From Alphaproteobacteria bacterium (GTDB lineage: Bacteria > Pseudomonadota > Alphaproteobacteria > Rs-D84 > NBLK01), in the NCBI GenBank assembly GCA_016937865.1, contig JAFGVS010000008.1:1-36705 (forward strand): DNA of 36,705 nucleotides. The letters run 5' to 3'. Below are positions 10,165 to 19,695 of this stretch, one piece after another. Numbering within the stretch: position 1 is the stretch's first letter; each line of letters starts with the position of its first letter. The translations under genes and the position numbers were made by a program. The notes beneath the pieces were generated by a model. The model had not been told where the DNA came from and searched no databases. It worked only from the letters and a program-made list of their open reading frames with translations.

Positions 10165-11243
10165 TTTCGACGAAAGAACAAATAGCACGATTCCAATTAC
10201 TAAAAGCAACCGGCATTGGGCCTATGGCATTTCGATACATCTTAAAAACATTTGGCTCCGCCGTTACAGCCATGGAAAAATTACCAAACATGATGCGCCA
10301 AAAAGAGAAATGGGTTCTGTCATCACCGGCCGTTTCGGAACATATTTTAAAACAAGTCGAATTTCACAATCAAGAAATGGTCTGGCTAGATGAGGCGATG
10401 TATCCAAAACAACTACAAAGCATCGAAAGTGCCCCACCTGTATTGTTCTATCGGGGCACCTTAAAACAAATCAAAAACATCGGAATTGTTGGAACGCGGA
10501 ATGCGTCGTTGCCCGCACTATCCTTGACCGAAAAACTCAGCTCTGAAAGCGTACAAAAAGGATATGGGGTCATATCTGGGTTGGCCTATGGGATTGACAC
10601 CGCGGCGCATACAGGCGCCCTGAAAGGCAAAGGCTATACAATTGGGGTTTTGGCCGGAAGCGTCGAAAACATTTATCCATTACGCAATACAAAGCTGTAT
10701 AACAACATCTTGGAGAGTGGCGGGGCTATTATATCAGAACATCCCCCGGAAACACAGCCAGCAGCCCCTCTGTTTCCCAGCCGGAATCGTATTATCGCTG
10801 GATTATCTGATTTAACGCTTGTCATAGAAGCAAAACGTAAATCCGGATCGTTAATCACGGCGGATTATGCCAAAAAATACGGTCGACCAGTTGGCGCCGT
10901 CCCCGGATTTCCAACAGACGAACGGGCCGGCGGCCCAAACCATTTATTAAAAAATGAAGGGGCGCTATACATTGAATCGATAGATGATCTTGAAAAAGCA
11001 TTATTAAAAAAAAGAAATCATACGGAAATACTTTTTGAAATAAACGAAATAGCCGAAGATTTTATCGGAAAGGACATTGCCGAAGAAAATCTTTTATCAC
11101 TTTTATCAAAAACACCAGTTGCGATTAATCAATTGGTGGATCATTTAAAAACATCAAAAAAAAGCATCCTAGGAATGCTTTTGATTTTGGAATTAGAGCG
11201 TAAAGTAAAATTATTACCCGCGGGCTTTGTGATAAAGCTCTAA
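10161..11243 (+). CDS. dprA: DNA processing protein DprA
   Basis: IGIVGTRNAS, VISGLAYGIDTAAHTGAL, SRNRIIAGLSDLTLVIEA. Confidence 0.95.
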   Translation: MISTKEQIARFQLLKATGIGPMAFRYILKTFGSAVTAMEKLPNMMRQKEKWVLSSPAVSEHILKQVEFHNQEMVWLDEAMYPKQLQSIESAPPVLFYRGTLKQIKNIGIVGTRNASLPALSLTEKLSSESVQKGYGVISGLAYGIDTAAHTGALKGKGYTIGVLAGSVENIYPLRNTKLYNNILESGGAIISEHPPETQPAAPLFPSRNRIIAGLSDLTLVIEAKRKSGSLITADYAKKYGRPVGAVPGFPTDERAGGPNHLLKNEGALYIESIDDLEKALLKKRNHTEILFEINEIAEDFIGKDIAEENLLSLLSKTPVAINQLVDHLKTSKKSILGMLLILELERKVKLLPAGFVIKL

Positions 11244-11244
11244 A

Positions 11245-12495
11245 TTATTTAGGCGGAAGTTCTTCCTCTTCTTCTGGCTCTTCAGCACTCTCTTCAACAG
11301 CAGGGGTTTCTTCCTCAACCTCATCTGCAACAACAGGTTCTTTATCTTCTTTTTGAATAGGTGTAATGGTAACAGGTTTATAGGCTTCCTCCTCATTAGC
11401 GGCCTCTTCCGTGCCATCATCAACATCAGCACCACATTCGTCGTCATCTGAATCGCAATCCTCTTCAACAGAGTCTTCACTGTAAGGGGAGGTCGTGAAA
11501 TTACCTTCTGGGATAATAGAACCAACACCCATGCGCGTAGAAACTTGTCCTGGCTGTCTAAATTTCATTAAAACATATCCTGTGCCACCGGCCGCAGAAT
11601 CGCCAGAAAGGCCGATAGAGTAAAACGCCCCAATAATGCCATAGTCTAAATCAATATAATCAATGTTATACATCGCAAAAGCACTTGTCGGCATGCCAAA
11701 AGTAAAATCACATTGGAAATTATTATCGCGCATAATTAATTGTTGGGAAGAAATGGCTTCGATGGTGCTCATCGCCCCAGAACAACGGGTTTGAAGACCG
11801 TTTGCAAAAACATCATAACGAATGAATAGGTTCAAACGATTGAGGTTTGAAAGCGGTTGCATTTCAACCAAAGTGAAGGACGGAATTTGTACCAACGCCG
11901 GCGTGCTTCCAATATTGCCCCCAAAACGAATAGAATTGGCAAGACATGCGCGGGAGTGTGGATCGGCTTCGCATAGATCAACTTTCGTCATTTTATTATT
12001 AAGAAAAATTTGAATCAAAGAATTAAATAAAAATTGTTTTGTTATACGATCATTTAAACGAGTACAGCCAGCGCGACGACAAATAACGGCGGGACGAACT
12101 GCGCATCCTGTGCCAGGGCGACAGGCCGAAACAAAGCGGTTAATATCTTGCTCGTTTTCAAAACGTGTATGTTTTGAAAGCTGATAAGGATAATAAAGGT
12201 CTTCGCCATATAAAACAGGGGGAGGTGTCACTTGAGGGATAGCGTTTTTATCACGACGGACATGATAAGGGACAAAGTACGATTTTTCTGGATAAATGAC
12301 AGTGCCATTAGCAACAGTAACATCTGCAGGATTGTAATTTTGTACAGATGTAGGCGTGTAACCGCCTTCAGAGTAGAAAGATTCTTCTCTGTTCATGGTT
12401 GTTTCTTCTTGGTAAAAATCCGCCTGATCGTTATACTGCGCAAAACCAGAAATGGATATTAACAAAAAACCGAAGGTTAAAAATAGATTTCTCAA
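11245..12495 (-). CDS. secreted protein of unknown function with acidic C-terminal tail (416 aa)
   Basis: TTG start with AGGA upstream; signal peptide LFLTFGFLLISISGFAQ; Glu/Asp-rich C-terminus. Confidence 0.75.
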   Translation of the reverse strand: MRNLFLTFGFLLISISGFAQYNDQADFYQEETTMNREESFYSEGGYTPTSVQNYNPADVTVANGTVIYPEKSYFVPYHVRRDKNAIPQVTPPPVLYGEDLYYPYQLSKHTRFENEQDINRFVSACRPGTGCAVRPAVICRRAGCTRLNDRITKQFLFNSLIQIFLNNKMTKVDLCEADPHSRACLANSIRFGGNIGSTPALVQIPSFTLVEMQPLSNLNRLNLFIRYDVFANGLQTRCSGAMSTIEAISSQQLIMRDNNFQCDFTFGMPTSAFAMYNIDYIDLDYGIIGAFYSIGLSGDSAAGGTGYVLMKFRQPGQVSTRMGVGSIIPEGNFTTSPYSEDSVEEDCDSDDDECGADVDDGTEEAANEEEAYKPVTITPIQKEDKEPVVADEVEEETPAVEESAEEPEEEEELPPK

Positions 12496-12561
12496 AACAT
12501 TCCTCTTAAAAAGTCTCTCCTAATACAAGAAGATAACAGGACAAGATAAGGTTGGCAAGAT

Positions 12562-12606
12562 AAAAAAGCGGCATTAAAAGTTTAATATTTTAAGGCCGCT
12601 TTTTTA
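12562..12606 (-). terminator. hairpin terminator
   Basis: AAAAAAGCGGC ... GCCGCTTTTTT. Confidence 0.65.
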
Positions 12607-12617
12607 TACATTATATC

Positions 12618-14957
12618 TTAATGGGAACGTTCTTTCATACAAGTTGCACGATCTGTCTCTTCGTACTTCAAAGTATAACCGTCATCACATGCCGTAGGGA
12701 GTTTTTCAATGAGGCATTTTTTCTTTTCATAGAAGAAATCATCTTTAAATGTTTTTACATTTTTTGTAGACGATCTGCGACATGTTTTAACTTCTTCACA
12801 ACGCGCTTTATCCGTCCCGGCATATTTTAACTCAAAGCCTTTATGACATTTCTTTGGCAATTCAGGAAGCATGCAGTTGTCTTTTTCGTAATAGACATTT
12901 GTTTCTTTCTCCGCGGCATTTGCAACAGAAGGTCGTATCTTACAGTCAGGGGCTTTCTGACAGCGCGCTTTGCTTGTCCCTTTATCCTCTAAACTGTATT
13001 CTTTCGCACACTCTATTGGTGTTTCTACCAACCAACATTTGCCGGCGGCATCATAAACATTTTCAGCTGTTTTTGAAGATCCAGTTAAAACAGGTTGTGT
13101 TGAACAGTTTGGGGTCTTTTCACAACGTGTCTTATCGCTCTTTGGGTCTTTTAAAGTGTAGCCTACAGCACATTCTGTTGGATAAGGATCGGTAACCCAG
13201 CAATTATTTACAAAGAAATCATCCGTTGCAACTTTTGTTGAATTTGCCGTTAAAGGCTGTGGATTACAGGATCCAATTTTTAAGCAAGCTGCAGCTGGTG
13301 TATTTGCATTTTGAACACTGTATCCAGTTTTGCACTCAGTAGGGAGTTTTAAAATCCAGCATCTTCCACTCTCAGAATAATAAGTATCCGTTGTTTTTGT
13401 CGAGTTTGCCGTAGAAGGTTGCGTAGAGCAATTAGGCAATTTAGCACAAGCAGCTTTATCGGTGCCGGCCTGTGTTAGACTATAGCCGGTTTTACATGCC
13501 GTTGGCAGTGTTATAATTTTACAATTTCCAGCAGCATAATAAAAATTGGAGGAAGTTGCCGTTGAATTTGCAGTTGAGGGTTGTGTCGAGCAGTTGGAAA
13601 CAGCGATACAAGCGGCTTTGTAGGTGTTTGGATCAACAAGGTTAAAGCCGGTGTTACAGGTTAGGGGAACTTTATTTAACCAACAAGCCCCACCACTGTA
13701 ATAAACATCCGATTTATCTGTCGCAACATTCGCTGTCGAAGGTTGTGTTGCGCACATGATTTTATCACATCCGGTTTGGGCAGTATTTACTTTATATCCT
13801 GCATCACAAAATAAACAACTAGACCCGCTTAAATATTTTCCAGCAGGACAAGTAATGGCGGAACAAGAACTTGCTCCTGCAGCAGAGGTTTGTCCGGTTG
13901 GGCAGGCTGAACAAGTATTTGAAGTCGCAGTGGAATAAGCTCCAGCGGTACAGTCTAAACAACTTGATCCACTCAAATATTTTCCAGCGCCACAAGTAAT
14001 GGCGGAGCACGAACTTGCCCCTGCAGCAGAGGTTTGTCCGGTTGGGCAGGCTGAACAAGAGCTTGCTCCCGCAGCAGAATAGGTTCCGGCGGCACAAGTT
14101 AGACAAGTATCGCCACTTTTATATTGGCCTGCTGGACAAGAGGACGAAACACAGTGCTTTAAATGTGGAGCCTCTGATGTTAAAGTATATCCAGACTGAC
14201 ATCCAATGACTTCGTGTAAAAGACAGGGGGCGCCCATTCCAGTGTATAGATGCGTATTTGTCCCACTTTTATAAGATTGATCGGGTTGTGGAGAGCAGAT
14301 GTTCAAACTACAAGCGGCACTCGGCGTATTCGCATTTTGGAGTGCATATCCGGATTCACAAGTGGTTGGCAAAGAATTAATCGTACAATTGCCAGCAGAA
14401 TAATAAAAATTGGTTCGGACCGCCGTTGCGTGCGAAGTTGAAGGTTGTGTTGTACAAGCTGTTATCGCTTCAACACAGGCGGCATTTGGTGTGTTGGCAT
14501 TTTGTAAAGTGTATCCAGAAGCACAGGCTGTCGGCATATGCTTGATGGTGCAGTTTCCAGGTTCGTACAGATAAATTTGTGTTGCGGTTGAGTTTAACGT
14601 AGAGGGTTGTGTTGAGCAAAAAGTCAAAGTTAGCTGTTCAACACAGGCGGCATTTGGTGTGTTAGCATTTTTCAGTGTATAGCCAGAATTACAAGTTAAG
14701 GGGAGAATTCTAATGGTGCAGCTTCCGGCAGCATAATAAAAGTTCGTGCGTGTGGTTGCCGCATTTAAAGTACTGGGTTGAGGAAAACAATAAACAGTTT
14801 GTGGAGGATCGATGGGATCAACACACGAATCAGGGGAGATATATCCGGCTCGAGCCGCCTCCAAACACTGAACACTAGTTTGTTGCTCAAGAAGTCGGGC
14901 ATGAGCATTAAATGAAAAGGTTAAAAATGTAAAAAAAAGTAATAATAATATGCGCAT
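12618..14957 (-). CDS. large secreted Cys-rich repeat protein (779 aa), paralog A
   Basis: Signal peptide; about 11 copies of a ~54-aa four-Cys unit (CSTQPSTANSTATSSNFYYAAGNCKIITLPTACKTGYSLTQAGTDKAAC) plus GCC2/GCC3-like CPAGKYLSGSSC / CSACPTGQTSAAGASSC repeats; SD GGAG. Confidence 0.85.
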   Translation of the reverse strand: MRILLLLFFTFLTFSFNAHARLLEQQTSVQCLEAARAGYISPDSCVDPIDPPQTVYCFPQPSTLNAATTRTNFYYAAGSCTIRILPLTCNSGYTLKNANTPNAACVEQLTLTFCSTQPSTLNSTATQIYLYEPGNCTIKHMPTACASGYTLQNANTPNAACVEAITACTTQPSTSHATAVRTNFYYSAGNCTINSLPTTCESGYALQNANTPSAACSLNICSPQPDQSYKSGTNTHLYTGMGAPCLLHEVIGCQSGYTLTSEAPHLKHCVSSSCPAGQYKSGDTCLTCAAGTYSAAGASSCSACPTGQTSAAGASSCSAITCGAGKYLSGSSCLDCTAGAYSTATSNTCSACPTGQTSAAGASSCSAITCPAGKYLSGSSCLFCDAGYKVNTAQTGCDKIMCATQPSTANVATDKSDVYYSGGACWLNKVPLTCNTGFNLVDPNTYKAACIAVSNCSTQPSTANSTATSSNFYYAAGNCKIITLPTACKTGYSLTQAGTDKAACAKLPNCSTQPSTANSTKTTDTYYSESGRCWILKLPTECKTGYSVQNANTPAAACLKIGSCNPQPLTANSTKVATDDFFVNNCWVTDPYPTECAVGYTLKDPKSDKTRCEKTPNCSTQPVLTGSSKTAENVYDAAGKCWLVETPIECAKEYSLEDKGTSKARCQKAPDCKIRPSVANAAEKETNVYYEKDNCMLPELPKKCHKGFELKYAGTDKARCEEVKTCRRSSTKNVKTFKDDFFYEKKKCLIEKLPTACDDGYTLKYEETDRATCMKERSH

Positions 14958-15058
14958 AATTCTCTCCTTATTATATCGCGATAGATAGAGGATATCACAA
15001 ATTCAAGAAAGGGTCAATAAGACAGAAAAGATGAAACAGTTTGTATAGAAACAAAAAA

Positions 15059-15092
15059 CGGTGTTAAAACTTTGATCGTTTCAACACCGCTT
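15059..15092 (-). terminator. hairpin terminator of paralog B gene
   Basis: minus strand CGGTGTTG ... TAACACCG followed by T6. Confidence 0.65.
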
Positions 15093-15110
15093 ATTCTCTT
15101 ATATACAATT

Positions 15111-17189
15111 CTAATTTCGGCTAGAGCCTTTGCTTACTTTAGAACAGACGGCCTTATCTGTTTCAGGTCGTTGCAAAGCATAACCATCATCACATTCGAT
15201 AGGTAATTTTTCAATAAGGCATTCGCCTTTTTCATAGAAAAAATTATCCTTAAATGTCTTTACATTTGCTGTAGACAACCTGCGACATTTTTTGATTTCT
15301 TCACAACGGGCTTTATTGGTGCCTTCGTACTTTAACGTAAAGCCAGAATTACAGTCTGTTGGCATTTCCTTAATAAAGCACTTGCTCTTTGCATCATAAA
15401 TATTGGTTTCTTGCTTTGACGCATTTGATACAGAAGGTTGTATTGAACAGTTTGCAGCTTTTTCACAACGTGCCGTATTTTTTCCAGCATCTTTCAACGT
15501 ATGTCCAACAGCACATTCTGTCGGCGTTTTTTCCAACCAGCATTTTTCAGAAGCATCATAAACATTTTCAGCTGTTTTTGTCGATCCGGTCAAAACAGGT
15601 TGCGTCGAACAGCTTGGTGCCTTTTCACAACGTGCCGTATTTTTTCCAACATCTTTCAAGAGATACCCCGCATCACATTCTGTTGCATAAGAGCCGGTGA
15701 CCCAACAACCATCAATAAAAAAGTCATCCGGGGCAACTTTTGTTGAATTCGCGGTTGAAGGTTGAGGGCTACATGCAGCAGCTTTAGCGCAAACAGCTGT
15801 ATTTTTTCCACCATTTTCTAAAACAAATCCAGTCGTACAAGCTGTTGGCAATGCATCAATCCAACATTTTCCACCGCCATAATAGAAGTCTTTGGAGGTT
15901 GCTGTTGAATTCGCGGTTGAAGGTTGTACCGAACAATTTGGTAATTTAGAACAGACAGCTTTATCGGTGCCAGCATGTGTTAAACTATACCCTGTTTCAC
16001 AATCCGTTGGCATAGTCGTAACAGTACAGTTTCCACCAGCATAGAAAACATTGGAAGATGTTTTTGAAGCATTGGCCGTAGACGGTTGTGTTGAACATTT
16101 TGCCACAGCAGTACAAGCGGCTTTATCGGTATTTGGATTAACAAGGTTAAAGCCGGTATTGCAGGTTAAAGGAACTTTATTTAACCAACAAGCGCCACCG
16201 CTGTAATAAAAATCGGATTTATCTGTTGCAACATTCGCTGTCGAAGGTTGTGTCGCACACATGATTTTATCACATCCGGTTTTGGCAGTGTTTACTTTAT
16301 ATCCTGGATCACAAGATAAACAGCTAGATCCACTTAAATATTTTCCAGAAGGACAAGCAATTGCGGAACAAGAACTTGCTCCTGCAGCAGAAGTTTGTCC
16401 GGTTGGGCAGGCTGAACAAGTATTTGAGGTCGCGGTGGAATAAGTTCCGGCCGCGCAAGATAAACAGCTAGATCCACTTAAATATTTTCCAGCAGGACAA
16501 GTAATGGCGGAACAAGAACTTGCCTCTGCAGCAGAGGTTTGTCCGGTTGGGCAGGCGGAACAAGAGCTTGCTCCCGCAGCAGAATAGGTTCCAGCAGGAC
16601 AAGTTGCGCAATTATATCCATTTAAGTAATAACCAGCATTGCATGTCGCGGCTACTTTTCTAAAACAGTACTTTGACGTATCGACAAGTTTCGTTGTTTT
16701 TACAGCCGTTCCAACAGAGACGGGTGCATAAGTAGAGGTTGGACACATATGCTCTACACAACGTTGTGTCGTTTTTCCGGCGTCGACAAGGTCATATGAA
16801 TCGTCACATTGCAATAGAGTCCGGGCACATATCGCATTTGGCGTATTTGCATTTTTTAAAGTATAGTCACTTGCACAGGCTGTTGGCATATGTTTAATGG
16901 TACAATTTCCAGCGGCATAATAATATATTTTTGAAGCCGTTGAATTTAGAGTGGACGGTTGTGTCGCACAGAAAGTAAGAACCTTCGGATCAGATAGGAT
17001 TTTAGAATCAACGGGAGGTTTAATAGTGCGACAAACGCCGTTAACAAGCTCTTGGTCTACTGTGCATTTTTGGGGGAAGTCATCTATAATTTGAGAATCA
17101 CCCATAAAAATTTGTTTCTCGATAGGTGCTCGGGCAAATGAACTCGTTGATATGGCCAGTAAAGCCATAAGTGTAAATAAAAAACGCAT
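15111..17189 (-). CDS. large secreted Cys-rich repeat protein (692 aa), paralog B
   Basis: Same repeat architecture as 12618..14957, unit-by-unit correspondence in the C-terminal half; SD GAGGAG. Confidence 0.85.
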   Translation of the reverse strand: MRFLFTLMALLAISTSSFARAPIEKQIFMGDSQIIDDFPQKCTVDQELVNGVCRTIKPPVDSKILSDPKVLTFCATQPSTLNSTASKIYYYAAGNCTIKHMPTACASDYTLKNANTPNAICARTLLQCDDSYDLVDAGKTTQRCVEHMCPTSTYAPVSVGTAVKTTKLVDTSKYCFRKVAATCNAGYYLNGYNCATCPAGTYSAAGASSCSACPTGQTSAAEASSCSAITCPAGKYLSGSSCLSCAAGTYSTATSNTCSACPTGQTSAAGASSCSAIACPSGKYLSGSSCLSCDPGYKVNTAKTGCDKIMCATQPSTANVATDKSDFYYSGGACWLNKVPLTCNTGFNLVNPNTDKAACTAVAKCSTQPSTANASKTSSNVFYAGGNCTVTTMPTDCETGYSLTHAGTDKAVCSKLPNCSVQPSTANSTATSKDFYYGGGKCWIDALPTACTTGFVLENGGKNTAVCAKAAACSPQPSTANSTKVAPDDFFIDGCWVTGSYATECDAGYLLKDVGKNTARCEKAPSCSTQPVLTGSTKTAENVYDASEKCWLEKTPTECAVGHTLKDAGKNTARCEKAANCSIQPSVSNASKQETNIYDAKSKCFIKEMPTDCNSGFTLKYEGTNKARCEEIKKCRRLSTANVKTFKDNFFYEKGECLIEKLPIECDDGYALQRPETDKAVCSKVSKGSSRN

Positions 17190-17247
17190 TTATTCTCTCC
17201 TCATAAATTTGTGATATCGGCATCATAACATATAACAGGTTGATTCG

Positions 17248-18552
17248 TCAAGGAAGTAATGGAGACCAAGCTGGATCAGATGCTTCCATAGGTGTTTCAA
17301 CCTCATATTCGTGAAGCCCAGTCAAATCAACACTATGCAAACGTGTGCGATCATATCCTTTGGGATCTGGGGTTTGTTTAAAGTACATCAAGCGTCGACC
17401 GTTTGGCGCCCAGGTTGGACCCTCAACGGAAAAACCTTTGGCTAAAATACGCTCCCCCTCACCATCTGGTAACATAACACCAATGTAGAAACGATTGTTT
17501 TTTATTTTTGTGAATGCAACATAATCATTCTTCGGCGAATACACAGGTGTAAAGTAACGCCCTGCCCCAAAAGAGATGCGTTGCAAACCTGTGCCGTCGG
17601 CGTTCATTTTATAAATTTGCGCGCTACCACCACGATCAGAATTAAAAACAATTTCTTTCCCGTCCAGAGAATAAGAAGGGGAAGTATCAATGGCGGTGTT
17701 ATGCGTTAAGCGTTTACGTTCTTTGGTATCCAAGTCAACTTCAAAAATCTCCGAGTTTCCCTTTAGGTCCAAACTTAAAACCATTTTATTTTCTGTCGGA
17801 TGAAAAGAAGGGGCATAGGTCATGCCTGGGAAATTCCCAATTGTTTCTTGTTTACCCGTCTGCAAATCAAATAAATAAACACGCGGTGTGTCATTATAGT
17901 AAGACATAAAAGCAATCTTTTGCATGTTAGGGGCAAATGTTGGCGTTAAAACAATGACTTTGCCGTCGGTTAGGTATTTATGATTTTCACCATCATAATC
18001 CATAATCGCCAAGCGACGGATACGCTCTGTTATTTTTCCACTTTCGGCAACATAAACAATCCGTGTGTCGAAATAACCACTCTGTCCCGTTAAGGCGGTG
18101 TAAATCGCATCTGCGGTAATATGGGCGAGTCGTCGAACATTGGTTCTAAAAGACACAAGCGCTTCGGATTTAATTAATTTTTCAGCACCAACATCCCAAA
18201 GATAAAATTCCAAACGAACATTGTGTTCGTCTTCTTGGAATAAACGCCCTTGCAATAAAAGATGCGCCCCAATAACTTTCCAGTCTTTAAAGGATGGGAA
18301 TTTGCCAATACGTGTGCTGGAAATATGAGAATCGCGTTCAATAATACGAATAAGCCCAGTGTGCTTTAAATCATTTTCAATGACTTTATTCAAAAGACTG
18401 GCGGACTTAGAAAGCTCCTGGGTATCGGCTTCAATCAATTGAACGGCAAGCGGAATAAGGTTGAGCTGCCCCCCATTGACGTTCACGTAAAGTTTAGCCT
18501 GCACAGAAGACAGGCTGAAAAAAAATAAAAACAAAGCAGAAAAAAAACGCAT
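17248..18552 (-). CDS. tolB: Tol-Pal system beta-propeller protein TolB
   Basis: DxxGxNxxxLT and WSPDG-type repeats (PSYSLDGKEIVFNSDRGGSAQIYKMNADGTGLQRIS); start overlaps zapA stop. Confidence 0.93.
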   Translation of the reverse strand: MRFFSALFLFFFSLSSVQAKLYVNVNGGQLNLIPLAVQLIEADTQELSKSASLLNKVIENDLKHTGLIRIIERDSHISSTRIGKFPSFKDWKVIGAHLLLQGRLFQEDEHNVRLEFYLWDVGAEKLIKSEALVSFRTNVRRLAHITADAIYTALTGQSGYFDTRIVYVAESGKITERIRRLAIMDYDGENHKYLTDGKVIVLTPTFAPNMQKIAFMSYYNDTPRVYLFDLQTGKQETIGNFPGMTYAPSFHPTENKMVLSLDLKGNSEIFEVDLDTKERKRLTHNTAIDTSPSYSLDGKEIVFNSDRGGSAQIYKMNADGTGLQRISFGAGRYFTPVYSPKNDYVAFTKIKNNRFYIGVMLPDGEGERILAKGFSVEGPTWAPNGRRLMYFKQTPDPKGYDRTRLHSVDLTGLHEYEVETPMEASDPAWSPLLP

Positions 18553-18872
18553 TAGGAAATAGAATCCTTCAAAATTTTGACAAGTCGAATCATGTCGTGA
18601 ACTTCACTGTGCAGGGGAGATAAATCTATTTCTTCTGATGCAGCCGTGGTTGTGGTTTGTGGATTATTTTTGACACGGTCGAGCTCATCGGAAAGGGTCA
18701 CAATAATCATCACCAACAACATTTCATGTGAAATGCTGGCGCCCATAATATCCACAACCTCGTTTTCTTTTTTCGCGACAAGTTCCGCCAGTTTTTCCAA
18801 ACGCGGCTTTTGGGATTCGGGACATCCAATAGGATAATCTTTTTGATCAATTGTAAAAATAACTTGGCTCAT
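18552..18872 (-). CDS. zapA: cell division protein ZapA
   Basis: VIFTIDQKDYPIGCPESQKPRLEKLAELV; SD AAGGA. Confidence 0.85.
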   Translation of the reverse strand: MSQVIFTIDQKDYPIGCPESQKPRLEKLAELVAKKENEVVDIMGASISHEMLLVMIIVTLSDELDRVKNNPQTTTTAASEEIDLSPLHSEVHDMIRLVKILKDSIS

Positions 18873-18886
18873 ATTTTTTTCCTTTT

Positions 18887-19399
18887 TTAATAATTCACGG
18901 TTACTTGATAGCCAGATCCGCCTGTATTTGTTGAACGGTATATTCCCGCCGTTTCATTTCCTGTAAAATCAATAGTGCCGCCAATAGACCATATAAAAGA
19001 TCCACTTGCACCTAGATCATAATTAAAACTTTCCGTTTTGCCTGACCCAAGAAAGGGATCAAAAATAAGCTGATTTCCAGATCCGTCATCCAGAATAGCT
19101 GTTGAGCCTTCAACGCTTGCAGAAACAAGTTGATGTGGTGCGCCCGAGACAGTGGCAATACTTTGATTTACAGAGCCACTGCAAACATAAGATGGTGGGC
19201 AAGATGTAATTTGGCTAACATAAACTTCGATGGTTTGAGGGCCGGCAGATGGATCAATAGCAATTGTTCCAAAGCTCACTTCTCGGTCGATTGAAATAGA
19301 CAGAGGTGTCGTTAATTCCGCCTGCGCCTCACCCGCACCTGTTGCGGCAAAAGCATTCGTACTCAACATAAATCCAACTAAAAACAGAATTTTTTTCAC
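18887..19399 (-). CDS. DUF4402-like secreted protein
   Basis: signal peptide; ISIDREVSFGTIAI ... TAGIYRSTNTGGSGYQVTVNY; GTG start with AAGGA. Confidence 0.75.
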   Translation of the reverse strand: MKKILFLVGFMLSTNAFAATGAGEAQAELTTPLSISIDREVSFGTIAIDPSAGPQTIEVYVSQITSCPPSYVCSGSVNQSIATVSGAPHQLVSASVEGSTAILDDGSGNQLIFDPFLGSGKTESFNYDLGASGSFIWSIGGTIDFTGNETAGIYRSTNTGGSGYQVTVNY

Positions 19400-19405
19400 G
19401 ATAGG

Positions 19406-19621
19406 TTATTCCTTCAAGGCAGATTCTAATTTTTCAATCATAGAGGATACAACAATCATCGTGCGGTCCCGCATACGGCGCAACGCCTTTAATTCTGCTT
19501 TGTCAGCGTCAGAAAAAGAATCCCCGGAAGAACGGGGTTGTGTCTTCAGTGTCGTGACAGAAGTTTGCAGTTCGGTTAAAACACCGCGGAGTTCTTTTAA
19601 ACTTGATTTTAAATGATCCAT
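19406..19621 (-). CDS. small coiled-coil protein of the type found beside zapA (DUF4164-like)
   Basis: MDHLKSSLKELRGVLTELQTSVTTLK; start trimmed to ATG 19621 with AAAGGA upstream. Confidence 0.6.
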   Translation of the reverse strand: MDHLKSSLKELRGVLTELQTSVTTLKTQPRSSGDSFSDADKAELKALRRMRDRTMIVVSSMIEKLESALKE

Positions 19622-19695
19622 TTTGTATCGTCCTTTTCTCATAGGGGAGTTTATTTAAAAGACTCCGATTAGTCAATCAAAAAGGATAGAAAAAC

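Noticed and set aside
12621-16443. Plus-strand ORFs inside the Cys-rich genes (e.g. 13756..13938 and 16261..16443 with near-identical proteins)
   Set aside because: Antisense frames of the paralogous repeats; identity reflects the coding strand. No SDs.
12618-17189. Periodic DNA that could suggest a CRISPR array
   Set aside because: Period of about 160 nt is coding, degenerate and in frame; no short identical repeats with unique spacers. No CRISPR array was seen in the window.
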